In this document: in pieces, positions 35,251 through 46,527 of the stretch
Numbering within the stretch: position 1 is the first letter of the stretch
Layout of the letters: every line of letters starts with the position of its first letter
From: Lolium rigidum
Taxonomy: Eukaryota; Streptophyta; Magnoliopsida; Poales; Poaceae
NCBI RefSeq assembly: GCF_022539505.1
Contig: NC_061514.1
Span: 42,272,869 to 42,336,868 of the forward strand
Direction of reading: 5' to 3'
DNA: 64,000 nt
The notes under the pieces: model-generated
What the model was told of the DNA's origin: nothing
Databases searched by the model: none
Seen by the model: only the letters and a program-made list of their open reading frames with translations
Position numbers and translations under genes: made by a program

Positions 35251-36844
35251 TGATGCGTGTAGTTGACACGTCCGTTGGGAACCCCAAGAGGAAGGTGTGA
35301 TGCGCACAGTAGCAAGTTTCCCTCAGTAAGAAACCAAGGTTTAATCGAACCAGGAGGAGCCAAGAAGCACGTCGAAGGTTGATGGCGGCGGGATGTAGTG
35401 CGGCGCAACACCGGGATTCCGGCGCCAACGTGGAACCCGCACAACACAACCAAAGTACTTTGCCCCAACGAAACAAGTGAGGTTGTCAATCTCACCGGCT
35501 TGCTGTAACAAAGGATTAGATGTATAGTGTGGATGATGATTGTTTGCAAAAAACAGTAGAACAAGTATTGCAGTAAATTGTATTCAATGTAAAAGAATGG
35601 ACCGGGGTCCACAGTTCACTAGAGGTGTCTCTCCCATAAGATAAATAGCATGTTGGGTGAACAAATTACAGTCGGGCAATTGACAAATAGAGAGGGCATG
35701 ACCATGCACATACATGATATGATGAGTATAGTGAGATTTAATTGGGCATTACGACAAAGTACATAGACCGCTATCCAAGCATGCATCTATGCCTAAAAAG
35801 TCCACCTTCGAGGTTATCATCCGAACCCCTTCCAGTATTAAGTTGCAAACAACAGACAATTGCATTAAGTATGGTGCGTAATGTAATCAATAACTACATC
35901 CTCGGACATAGCATCAATGTTTTATCCCTAGTGGCAACAAGCACATCCACAACCTTAGAACTTTCCGTCACCGTCCCGGATTTAATGGAGGCATGAACCC
36001 ACTATCGAGCATAAATACTCCCTCTTGGAGTTAAGAGTAAAAACTTGGCCGAGCCTCTACTAATAACGGAGAGCATGCAAGATCATAAACAACACATAGG
36101 TAATAGATTGATAATCAACATAACATAATATTCTCTATCCATCGGATCCCGACAAACACAACATATAGCATTACAAATAGATGATCTTGATCATGTTAGG
36201 CAGCTCACAAGATCCGACAATGAAGCACATAAGGAGAAGACGACCATCTAGCTACTGCTATGGACCCATAGTCCGGGGGTGAACTACTCACTCATCACTC
36301 CGGAGGCGATCATGGCGGTGAAGAGTCCTCCGGGAGATGATTCCCCTCTCCGGCAGGGTGCCGGAGAGCGATCTCCTGAATCCCCCGAGATGAGATTGGC
36401 GGCGGCGGCGTCTCAGTAAGGTTTTCCGTATCGTGGCTCTCGGTACTGGGGGTTTCGCGACGAAGACTTTATGTAGGCGGAAGGGCAGGTCAGGGGGCCA
36501 CACGAGGGCCCCACACGCCAGGGCCGCGCGGCCAAGGCCCAGGCCGCGCCGCCCTGTTGTGGCGGCACCTCGTGGCCCCACTTCGTAAGTCCTCCGGTCT
36601 TCTGGAAGCTTCGTGGAAAAATAGGCCCCTGGGCGTTGATTTCGTCCAATTCCGAGAATATTTCCTTACTAGGATTTCTGAAACCAAAAACAAGAAAACA
36701 ACAGAATCGGCTCTTCGGCATCTCGTTAATAGGTTAGTGCCGGAAAATGCATAAATATGACATAAAGCATGCATAAAACATGTAGATATCATCAATAATG
36801 TGGCATGGAACATAAGAAATTATCGATACGTCGGAGACGTATCA
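35251..36844 (-). repeat. 5' LTR (1594 bp), copy 2
   Basis: It starts TGATACGTCTCCGACG (minus strand, 36844) and ends at 35251 before the primer-binding site. Its outer 60 bases (35251-35310) differ from copies 1 and 3 in several places, making it the most diverged LTR of the set. Confidence 0.9.
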
Positions 36845-37433
36845 GAGGTCGCCCGGGGCAGCAGCCTTGGGTTCGACGGTGGAGGCAGCCTTCTTCTTCG
36901 CCGGAGGAGGTCGGCTGGTTGCTGGGGTGGTGGATCACGAGATCCCTCTACCCCGGCGATGAAGATCTAGTCGACGACGAGCTAGCGGCGAAGGGGCCAC
37001 CGGTGAACACCGATCCTTGACTTCGTTCTTGGCGGATGATGGCGGCGGCTTTTGGCGTCGTTCCCCTGCGAAGGCATCATCTTTGCTGGCCTCTCCGTTT
37101 GCTCTTGCCGAGTTGGGGACTCGCGGCTATCGGTGAAAACCGTGTCAAGATTGGCGGGCGATGGCGGCGTTAAGCGTCGCTTCCTTCTTGAAGGCATCGT
37201 CGCCGCAGTCCGCGGGAACTCACTGGTGTTGCTCCGGGGAAAACCCTAGATCCAGCCAGGATCGGATGATGACGGCGCTTCCTGCGCCGTGCTACCTCTT
37301 GGGGCATCGTTTTTGGAGCAGCGGCTGGATGGAGGTGATTTTTGGTGGAGTGGTGTTCATCTACCACGTTGTCGTCGATGATTCTCAGTGGCGTGGAGCT
37401 GCGGGGTTTCGAAGACGGGCGAGGACTGCTGGA
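36845..37433 (+). mobile_element. LINE-type 3' region, first part
   Basis: GC-rich DNA with short degenerate repeats around 'cgttcccctgcgaaggcatc' and 'cgcttccttcttgaaggcatc'. It continues across the copy 3 insertion at 44116-44540, where a poly(A) end is found, so the strand is plus. It has no clear ORF. The left edge is the copy 2 LTR end. Confidence 0.55.
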
Positions 37434-37438
37434 CGCGT

Positions 37439-39036
37439 TGATGGCGTGTATTTCACACGTTCGTTGGGCAACCCCAAGAGGAAGGTATGATGCGCACAGC
37501 AGCAAGTTTTCCCTCAGAAAGAAACCAAGGTTTATCGAACCAGGAGGAGCCAAGAAGCACGTTGAAGGTTGATGGCGGCGGGATGTAGTGCGGCGCAACA
37601 CCGGAGATTCCGCGCCAATGTGGAACCCGCACAACACAACCAAAGTACTTTGCCCCAACGAAACAGTGAGGTTGTCAATCTCACCGGCTTGCTGTAACAA
37701 AGGATTAACCGTATTGTGTGGAAGATGATTGTTTGCGAGAGAAAACAAGTAAAACAAGTATTGCAGTAGATTGTATTTCGATAAAGAGAATTGGACCGGG
37801 GTCCACAGTTCACTAGAGGTGTCTCTCCCATAAGACGAACAAGCATGTTGGGTGAACAAATTACAGTTGGGCAATTGACAAATAAAGAGAGCATGACAAT
37901 GCACATACATATCATGATGAGTATAGTGAGATTTAATTGGGCATTACGACAAAGTACATAGACCGCCATCCAACCGCATCTATGCCTAAAAAGTCCACCT
38001 TCGAGTTATCATCCGAACCCCTCCAAGCATTAAGTTGCAAGCAAAAGACAATTGCATTAAGTATGGTGCGTAATGTAATCAACAACTACATCCTTAGAAA
38101 TAGCATCAATGTTTTATCCCTAGTGGCAACAAAGACAACACAACCTTAGAACTTTCTCGTCACCGTCCTGTGTGTCAATGCAGCATGAACCCACTATCGA
38201 GCATAAGTACTCCCTCTTGGAGTTACAAGCATCTACTTGGCCGGAGCATCTACTAGTAACGGAGAGCATGCAAGATCATAAACAACACATAAGCATAACT
38301 TTGATAATCAACATAACAAGTATTCTCTATTCATCGGATCCCAACAAACGCAACATATAGAATTACGGATAGATGATCTTGATCATGATAGGCAGCTCAC
38401 AAGATCCGACAATGATAGCACAATGGGGAGAAGACAACCATCTAGCTACTGCTATGGACCCATAGTCCAGGGGTAGACTACTCACACATCACACCGGAGG
38501 CGACCATGGTGGCGTAGAGTCCTCCGGGGGATGATTCCCCTCTCCGGCAGGGTGCCGGAGGCGATCTCCTGGATCCCCCGAGATGGGATTGGCGGCGACG
38601 GCGTCTCTGGAAGGTTTTCCGTATCGTGGCTCTCGGCATCGGGGGTTTCGTCACGGAGGCTTTAAGTAGGCGGAAGGGCAAGTCAAGAGGCGGCACGGGG
38701 GCCCACACCATAGGCCGGCGCGGCCGGGGGTGGGGTCGCGCCGCCCTAGGGTTTGGCCACCCCGTGGCCCCTCTTCGTCTCGTCTTCGGACTTCCGGAAG
38801 CTTCGTGGAAAAATAGGCCCCTGGGCTTTGATTTCGTCCAATTCCGAGAATATTTCCTTACTAGGATTTCGAAACCAAAAACAGCAGAAAACAAAGAATC
38901 GGCACTTCGGCATCTTGTTAATAGGTTAGTTCCGTAAAATGCACGAATATGACATAAAGTGTGCATAAAACATGTAGATAACATCAATAATGTGGCATGG
39001 AACATAAGAAATTATCGATACGTCGGAGACGTATCA
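37439..39036 (-). repeat. 3' LTR, copy 3
   Basis: 1598 bp, nearly the same as the 5' LTR at 42520-44115. Visible differences include small indels around 37611 and 37735-37760. The similarity shows a fairly young insertion, although not a brand-new one. Confidence 0.92.
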
Positions 39037-39052
39037 GCATCCCCAAGCTTAG
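39037..39052 (-). promoter_or_regulatory. Polypurine tract, copy 3
   Basis: Minus strand CTAAGCTTGGGGATGC sits directly before the 3' LTR. It would prime plus-strand DNA synthesis. Near copies of the same motif occur inside the element at 40934-40951 and 40990-41008. Confidence 0.75.
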
Positions 39053-41639
39053 TTCTCGCTCGTCCCGAGCAGGTAAAACGATAACACGGATAATTTCGGA
39101 GTGACATGCCATCATAATCTTGATCATACTATTTGTAAAGCATATGTAGTGAATGCAGCGATCAAAACAATGTGTATGACATGAGTAAACAAGTGAATCA
39201 TAAAGCAAAGACTTTTCATGAATAGCACTTCAAGACAAGCATCAATAAGTCTTGCATAAGAGTTAACTCATAAAGCAATAATTCAAAGTAAAGGTATTGA
39301 AGCAACACAAAAGAAGATTAAGTTTCAGCGGTTGCTTTCAACTTGTAACATGTATATCTCATGGATATTGTCAACATAGAGTAATATAATAAGTGCAATA
39401 AGCAAGTATGTAGGAATCAATGCACAGTTCACACAAGTGTTTGCTTCTTGAGGTGGATAGAAATAGGTGAACTGACTCAACATTGAAAGTAAAAGAATGG
39501 TCCTCATAGAGGAAAGGCATCGATTGCTATATTTGTGCTAGAGCTTTGATTTTGAAAACATGAAACAATTTTGTCAATGGTAGTAATAAAGCATATGCAT
39601 CATGTAAATTATATCTTATAAGTTGCAAGCCTCATGCATAGTGTACCAATAGTGCCCGCACCTTGTCCTAATTAGCTTGGACTACCTGGATTATCACCGC
39701 AATACATATGCTTTAACCAAGTTTCACAAAGGGGTACCTCTATGCCGCCTCGTACAAAGGTCTAAGGAGAAAGCTCGCATTTGGATTTCTCGCTTTTGAT
39801 TATTCTCAACTTAGACATCCATACTGGGACAACATAGACAACAGATAATGGACTCCTCTTTTAATGCTTTAAGCATTTGACAACAATTAATTCTTTTCTC
39901 ATTAGAGACTTGAGGATATTTGTCCAAAACTGAAACTTCCACCATGAATCATGGCTTTAGTTAGCGGCCCAATGTTCTTCTCTCACAATATGCATGCTCC
40001 AACCATAAAGGTGGTAGATCTCTCTTACTTCAGACAAGACGGACATGCATAGCAACTCACATGATATTCAACAAAGAATAGTTGATGGCGTCCCCAGAAA
40101 CATGGTTATCGCACAACAAGCAACTTAATAAGAGATAAAGTGCATAAGTACATATTCAATACCACAATAGTTTTTAAGCTATTTGTCCCATGAGCTATAT
40201 ATTGCAAAGGTGAATGATGGAATTTTAAAGGTAGCACTCAAGCAATTTACTTTGGAATGGCGGGAAAATACCATGTAGTATAGGTAGGTATGGTGGACTC
40301 AAATGGCATAGTGGTTGGCTCAAGTATTTTGGATGCATGAGAAGTATTCCCTCTCGATACAAGGTTTAGGCTAGCAAGGCTTATTTGAAACAAACACAAG
40401 GATGAACCGGTGCAGCAAAACTCACATAAAAGACATATTGAAAACATTATAAGACTCTACACCGTCTTCCTTGTTGTTCAAACTCAATACTAGAAATTAT
40501 CTAGACCTTAGAGAAACCAAATATGCAAACCAAATTTTAGCATGCTCTATGTATTTCTTCATTAATGGGTGCAAAGCATATGATGCAAGAGCTTAAACAT
40601 GAGCACAACAATTGCCAAGTATCACATTACCCAAGACATTTATAGCAATTACTACATGTATCATTTTCCAATTCCAACCATATAACAATTTAACGAAGGA
40701 GAAACTTCGCCATGAATACTATGAGTAGAAACCAAGGACATACTTGTCCATATGCTACAACGGAGCGTGTATCTCTCCCATAAAGTGAATGCTAGGATCC
40801 ATTTTATTCAAACAAAACAAAAACAAAAATAAACCGACGCTCCAAGAAAAAGCACATAAGATGTGATGGAATAAAAATATAGTTTCAGGGGAGGAACCTG
40901 ATAATGTTGTCGATGAAGAAGGGGATGCCTTGGGCATCCCCAAGGTTAGACGCTTGAGTCTTCTTGATATATGCAGGGGTGAACCACCGGGTGCATCCCC
41001 AAGCTTAGAGCTTTCACTCTCCTTGATCATGTTGCATCATACTCCTCTCTTGATCCTTGAAAACTTCCTCCACACCAAACTCGAAACAACTCATTAGAGG
41101 GTTAGTGCACAATATAAATTGACATATTCAGAGGTGACACAATCATTCTTAACACTTCTGGACATTGCATAATGCTACTGGACATTAGTGGATCAAAGAA
41201 ATTCATCCAACATAGCGAAAGAGGCAATGCGAAATAAAAGGCAGAATCTGTCAAAACAGAACAGTTCGTATTGACGAATTTTAAAATGGTACCAGACTTG
41301 CTCAAATGAAAATGCTCAAATTGAATGAAAGTTGCGTACATATCTGAGGATCATGCACGTAAATTGGCATAATTTTCTGAGCTACCTACAGGGAGGTGGA
41401 CCCAGATTCGTGACAGCAAAGAAATCTGGAACTGCGCAGTAATCCAAATCTAGTACTTACTTTTCTATCAATGGCTTAACTTGGCACAACAAAACTCAAA
41501 ACTAAGATAAGGAGAGGTTGCTACAGTAGTAAACAACTTCCAAGACACAAAATAAAAACAAAGTACTGTAGGTAAAAACATGGGTTGTCTCCCATAAGCG
41601 CTTTCTTTAACGCCTTTCGGCTAGGCGCGAAAGTGTGTA

Positions 41640-42284
41640 TCAAGTATTATCGAAGGGTGGTACTCCTACAGCGGGGTGCGGCGTTTTCTCAACCAGGCAT
41701 AGTATATTAGATACATAAGTTTTAGCATCTCCCTTTTCATTAGTTTTAGGCATGCTACTCTCATCAAACAAATTTTCGGGAACAAGCCAAGCATAGTTAT
41801 TTTCTAGCGCATCATTCATAGCTAGGAGCTTACATGGTATTGGTGCTTTGATCTCCCCACCATCATCAATATTATTAGTGTATCTTATTCTATCCATATC
41901 CATCTTTTCAAGGAGACTAACAAAATTAGTAGGAGAACCAAGCATATTAAATTTAGCAAAGACCTTTCTAGCTTCTCTTGCTAGACCACCAAATTCTCTA
42001 AGAAGGGTTTCTAAAACAAAATCTTTCTTTTCCCCTTCTTCCATATCACCAAGTGTGAAAAACATGTGTTGGATTATAGGATTAAGATTAACAAATTTAG
42101 TTTCCAACAAGCGAACTAAATGCGCAGCAGCAATTTCATAAGTAGGCGCAAGGTCTACCAAGTGTCTATCTTCAAAATTTTCAATGGTACTAACATGGTT
42201 GAAGAATTCTTCTATATTATTTCTCCCAACTATAGACCCACGTCCTACCGGTATGTTCTTTGTGGTAAAATTAAAAGGAAACAT
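41640..42284 (-). CDS. Conserved 214-residue ORF of unknown function, copy 3 (intact)
   Basis: Start chosen at the ATG 42282-42284 (MFPFNFTTKNIP), because homology with copy 2 begins there; an open frame extends further upstream to 42500 but runs through the untranslated leader. The protein has no signal peptide or membrane segment. It is rich in predicted helix: NNIEEFFNHVSTIENFEDRH, APTYEIAAAHLVRLLETKF, NPIIQHMFFTLGDMEEGEKK, FGGLAREARKVFAKFNMLG, CKLLAMNDALENNYAWLVPE, ending FDNT. I recognise no family. Its position right after the leader is that of gag, so an accessory or packaging role is possible but only inferred. Copies 2 (frameshifted) and 1 (only the tail visible) show the ORF belongs to the family rather than to chance. 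Confidence 0.7.
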   Translation of the reverse strand: MFPFNFTTKNIPVGRGSIVGRNNIEEFFNHVSTIENFEDRHLVDLAPTYEIAAAHLVRLLETKFVNLNPIIQHMFFTLGDMEEGEKKDFVLETLLREFGGLAREARKVFAKFNMLGSPTNFVSLLEKMDMDRIRYTNNIDDGGEIKAPIPCKLLAMNDALENNYAWLVPENLFDESSMPKTNEKGDAKTYVSNILCLVEKTPHPAVGVPPFDNT

Positions 42285-42490
42285 GATGAAATAAGTAAAG
42301 TAAATGCTAGTAACTAATTTTTTGTGTGTTTTTGGTATAGCAAACAAGATAGCAAATAAAGTAAAACTAGCAACTAATTTTTTTGTATTTTGATTTAGTG
42401 CAGCAAACAAAGTAGTAAATAAAACTAAGCAAGACAAAAACAAAGTAAAGAGATTGAGAAGTGGAGACTCCCCTTGCAGCGTGTCTTGAT

Positions 42491-42508
42491 CTCCCGGCAA
42501 CGGCGCCG
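42491..42508 (-). promoter_or_regulatory. Primer-binding site, tRNA-Asp type, one mismatch
   Basis: Minus strand CGGCGCCGTTGCCGGGAG. Compared with copy 2 it has C in place of T at the first position and has lost one G of the GGGG run. Confidence 0.75.
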
Positions 42509-42519
42509 GAAAAAGAGCT

Positions 42520-44115
42520 TGATGGCGTGTATTTCACACGTTCGTTGGGCAACCCCAAGAGGAAGGTATGATGCGCACAGCAGCAAGTTTTCCCTCGAAA
42601 GAAACCAAGGTTTATCGAACCAGGAGGAGCCAAGAAGCACGTTGAAGGTTGATGGCGGCGGGATGTAGTGCGGCGCAACACCGAAGATTCCGGCGCCAAC
42701 GTGGAACCCGCACAACACAACCAAAGTACTTTGCCCCAACGAAACGAGTGAGGTTGTCAATCTCACCGGCTTGCTGTAACAAAGGATTAACCGTATTGTG
42801 TGGAAGATGATTGTTTGCAGAGAAAACAGTAAAACAAGTATTGCGGTAGATTGTATTTCAGTAAAGAGAATTGGACCGGGGTCCACAGTTCACTAGAGGT
42901 GTCTCTCCCATAAGACGAACAGCATGTTGGGTGAACAAATTACGGTTGGGCAATTGACAAATAAAGAGAGCATGACAATGCACATACATATCATGATGAG
43001 TATAGTGAGATTTAATTGGGCATTACGACAAAGTACATAGACCGCCATCCAACTGCATCTATGCCTAAAAAGTCCACCTTCGGGTTATCATCCGAACCCC
43101 TCCGAGTATTAAGTTGCAAGCAACGAGACAATTGCATTAAGTATGGTGCGTAATGTAATCAACAACTACATCCTTAGACATAGCATCAATGTTTTATCCC
43201 TAGTGGCAACGAGCACAACACAACCTTAGAACTTTACATCACTCGTCCCGGTGTCAATGCGAGCATGAACCCACTATCGAGCATAAGTACTCCCTCTTGG
43301 AGTTACAAGCATCTACTTGGCCGGAGCATCTACTAGTAACGGAGAGCATGCAAGATCATAAACAACACATAAGCATAACTTTGATAATCAACATAACAAG
43401 TATTCTCTATTCATCGGATCCCAACAAACGCAACATATAGAATTACGGATAGATGATCTTGATCATGATAGGCAGCTCACAAGATCCGACAATGATAGCA
43501 CAATGGGGAGAAGACAACCATCTAGCTATCGCTATGGACCCATAGTCCAGGGGTAGACTACTCACACATCACACCGGAGGCGACCATGGCGGCGTAGAGT
43601 CCTCCGGGGGATGATTCCCCTCTCCGGCAGGGTGCCGGAGGCGATCTCCTGGATCCCCGAGATGGGATCGGCGGCGACGGCGTCTGCGGAAGGTTTTCCG
43701 TATCGTGGCTCTCGCATGCGGGGGTTTCGTCACGGAGGCTTTAAGTAGGCGGAAGGGCAAGTCAAGAGGCGGCACGGGGGCCCACACCATAGGCCGGCGC
43801 GGCCGGGGGTGGGGTCGCGCCGCCCTAGGGTTTGGCCACCCCGTGGCCCCTCTTCGTCTCGTCTTCGGACTTCCGGAAGCTTCGTGGAAAAATAGGCCCA
43901 CGGGCTTTGATTTCGTCCAATTCCGAGAATATTTCCTTACTAGGATTTCGAAACCAAAAACAGCGAGAACAACGACAGCGGCACTTCGGCATCTTGTTAA
44001 TAGGTTAGTTCCAGAAAATGCACGAATATGACATAAAGTGTGCATAAAACATGTAGATAATATCAATAATGTGGCATGGAACATAAGAAATTATCGATAC
44101 GTCGGAGACGTATCA
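42520..44115 (-). repeat. 5' LTR, copy 3
   Basis: 1596 bp, from TGATACGTCTCCGACG (44115) to ACGCCATCA (42520). Pairs with 37439-39036; flanked on the right by the CGCGT TSD. Confidence 0.92.
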
Positions 44116-44540
44116 CGCGTGCAGGATGGTGGAGCTGTCTGGCGTCATGGTGACATCGACGGCAGGTCTAGCAAGGTCAATGCGATGATCTCTCTTGAAG
44201 ATGGGTGCGAGGAAGACGGCGGTAGCGATTTCTGTGGCGTGTGTACTGGCGTGCGCTCAGGGTCCGCTTGACTGGTTGTGCTCTCACCCGTCAATGGGCG
44301 GCTTGGGAAGGCATTCAGTTTTAGATGAAGTGTGTTGGTGTATTGTCAGGGTAATGGCCATGTTCATGGTCAACCCCTTCATCGCTCTTGTAGGCATAGC
44401 GAGTTGTCGCTGGATAGGTGGCTTCGAGTTAATCTTTGTATTTTTCTTATAAGGCTTTGCGAATAATTTAATAAAGAAAAGTTGTGTGTATCCTTTGGAT
44501 GCAGAGGCTGGGGCGATGTTCCCATTTCGAAAAAAAAAGT
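44116..44540 (+). mobile_element. LINE-type 3' end with poly(A), second part
   Basis: Continues 36845-37433 after the copy 3 insertion. It ends with AATAAAG-type sequence (44469-44476), the phrase GATGCAGAGGCTGGGG, and a poly(A) run at 44530-44538. This ending is common on grass LINE-like insertions. There is no ORF of note. Confidence 0.62.
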
Positions 44541-44666
44541 TAGAAGAGAGAAGATAGGAAAGAGAAGAGTGCGGGCTCTTCTTCTACCGCCGGGCTACAG
44601 CGCAATAATCGAGAAGGTGCAGCTTGCGTGGAGCCAGACACGGGCGCTAGTGCTGGCGATAACTCT

Positions 44667-45000
44667 TTTTTTTTTGAACAAAGGGACGGGTCTGGAAGAC
44701 CCGAGAGGACTGCATTAAATAAAACGTGGCAGGTACATATTACAAGAAGGCCCCTTAAACAACACTCGCACTAAGAACCTATTATTTGAAGAAAGGGCCC
44801 TCGAAATTACAAAAAGCACCCTAGAACAAAAAGATAAAACGCAATCGGGTCCCTGGGTACCTCCGCCACCAATCGTCGGCGACCTCAAGGCGTCGCCGCC
44901 GAGGTCTGAGAGCAGTACGCTCGGAAACTCCGCTCCGACGATGAACCAAAGCTGCAGGCCACCACGATACCACCGGGGACAAACCACTTGATGGCGTCGC
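44667..45000 (-). mobile_element. 5'-truncated LINE tail, 334 bp, with 17-bp TSD
   Basis: A poly(T) run at 44667-44675 is the tail of a minus-strand insertion. The target GTGCTGGCGATAACTCT is duplicated perfectly at 44650-44666 and 45001-45017. The perfect TSD argues for a fairly recent event. The body lacks a coding domain because only the 3' end was copied. Confidence 0.85.
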
Positions 45001-45017
45001 GTGCTGGCGATAACTCT

Positions 45018-46049
45018 GTTGTTGGTCATGCATGCAAGGCCAGACGATAAGCACATGCAATATTTAAATATTTATTAGAGTCAAGCTAGCATTAAGACTA
45101 TTGTATCGATGTTTTTCTGTCTTAGCTCTATGTGACCTGGCGTGGATATGTAGCCAGCAACCGGCTACATTGTTGTCTTTGCTCTCACGGGTTAACTGAC
45201 TGACTCGGGCTATGCGATCGCGTGCAAACAGGCGCTCACCGTTTGGACTTCACCGCGCCCGTTTCAATGTGGGCTTCGCCAAGGGCGTACCACATCTGTT
45301 GTAAGCCCGCAGTTTCATCCATCTGGACCCATGCGCCTTGAGTAGTCCAATTTGGGACATTGCTCGCTTGGGCCGTAGCCCAGCAGGTCCACAGCAATTT
45401 ATCTTAGGTGCTAGTTTCATTCCCTCAAAAAAAAAGGTGCTGGTTTCACTATCAAAATAAAGAAAACAGTAGTGCGAATGGAGGCCAAGCTACATGTATT
45501 CTTTATTTGCAAAAAATGCAAATCATATTTAGAAGTTCGAAAATCCCAGAAAAAATCTTCACAAAAATAACAAAATCTAGCAAGCTTTATAGTTTGAAAT
45601 GCGCACAATTCACTACTTATCTAGCCTAAGATATGAAGAATTTTACATTGAGGTTTTTGCACGTTTCTGGCATACATCGTTGGTTACATGTAGGATATTT
45701 TTTCCAGATTTCTTTATATTATTTATTTAAAATATGATTTCAAATTTTAAAAGTAGAGAATTACACGTAGCTCGGCATTCATTTGTAGTTTCCGATCCAT
45801 AGGTAGCTCTGCTCTCTCTCTCTCTACTAGATGGTCAAAACTGTACAAATTGAGAAAAAAAAAGTGTCAAAACCGTACGAAGTTCTTTTCTCTCTCTCTG
45901 CAATGACTCTCTTTCGACAATATGGATGCAATATGTGGTGGTAGACACTCAACCTGTCGATTAGCATGTTCCAGCATAGTGGATGGTCGTGTGACAATTT
46001 TCGTCCGGGCAAATTTTTTTCGTTCTTGAAACAATAAGGGCACATTTTA
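45018..46049. other. Intergenic DNA with simple repeats and one micro-insertion
   Basis: I see no gene. Notable items are CT-rich microsatellites near 45812-45826 and 45890-45900, and a 15-base A-tailed insertion at 45420-45434 between near-identical 14-base repeats (AGGTGCTAGTTTCA at 45406-45419; AGGTGCTGGTTTCA at 45435-45448). The short frames at 45408-45629 are AT-rich chance frames. Confidence 0.45.
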
Positions 46050-46367
46050 GAGCATCTCCAGTCGCATCCCCCAAACGACGTCCGGCAAAAGCGCCGGATT
46101 GGTCGTTTGGGGATGTCCGGACCAATTTTCCGTTTAGAGGAGGTCCCTTTTCTAGCCACGTCCCCCAAACGCGACCTCCAAACAAAAAGCAAGTGTAAAA
46201 GTTGTGTCCGGCGTCCCCGATGGAGCCTCTATACACAGGGGATGGGCTAGGGACGCCGGACAATATTTGAGCGCGTCCGGAGCGAAGCGGCCTTTGGGGC
46301 ATGCGACTGGAACTTTTTTTGGCCGGCGTCCCCCAAATTCCTTTGGGGGACGCGACTGGAGATGCTC
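46050..46367. mobile_element. Tourist/Harbinger MITE, 318 bp
   Basis: It starts GAGCATCTCCAGTCGC and ends with its inverse (GCGACTGGAGATGCTC), flanked by TTA at 46047-46049 and 46368-46370. It is non-coding. Its left 35 bases match the start of the Harbinger-type element at 14915, pointing to a shared parent family. Confidence 0.92.
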
Positions 46368-46527
46368 TTATTCAGATCTCAACGATAAAACGTCGTTTCG
46401 TCACCTCACCTAAAATTGAAGGAGGTGGATCACCATCTCATAAAAATATTCTATCAGTGTCATAGCTTAATCTAACTGAATTATGCGTCACTTTGATATC
46501 CTCTCTTGGACAGTACTAGAATATATA

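Larger units (their letters stand above)
32674..36844 (-). mobile_element. Non-autonomous gypsy-like element, copy 2 (5' portion)
   Basis: From 36844 down on the minus strand: a 5' LTR (35251-36844), a primer-binding site (35221-35239), the family ORF (34371-35016), then the AT-rich internal region as far as 32674, where the long-LTR element inserted. The remaining 3' internal part and the 3' LTR are not seen. The right flank is GAGGT (36845-36849), different from the GATAG flank of copy 1, so copies 1 and 2 appear to be separate insertions. Confidence 0.85.
37439..44115 (-). mobile_element. Non-autonomous gypsy-like LTR retrotransposon, copy 3, complete
   Basis: A full 6677-bp element: 3' LTR 37439-39036 (1598 bp), internal 39037-42519 and 5' LTR 42520-44115 (1596 bp), flanked by the perfect 5-bp TSD CGCGT at 37434-37438 and 44116-44120. 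LTRs begin TGATACGTCTCCGACG and end ACGCCATCA. The primer-binding site is at 42491-42508 and the polypurine tract at 39037-39052. Only one ORF (41640-42284) is present in 3.5 kb of internal DNA; there is no gag zinc knuckle, protease, reverse transcriptase, RNase H or integrase. It must have been mobilised by another element's proteins, presumably an Athila/Sabrina-like relative given the terminal and primer-site style. Confidence 0.93.

Noticed and set aside
42425..42886. An open frame repeated in every LTR of the non-autonomous family (also 17032-17769, 35046-35612, 37170-37910, 37532-37969)
   Set aside because: It spans the end of the LTR and in some copies the primer-binding site, its frame differs between copies, and parallel frames are open too; it reflects shared LTR sequence, not a protein.
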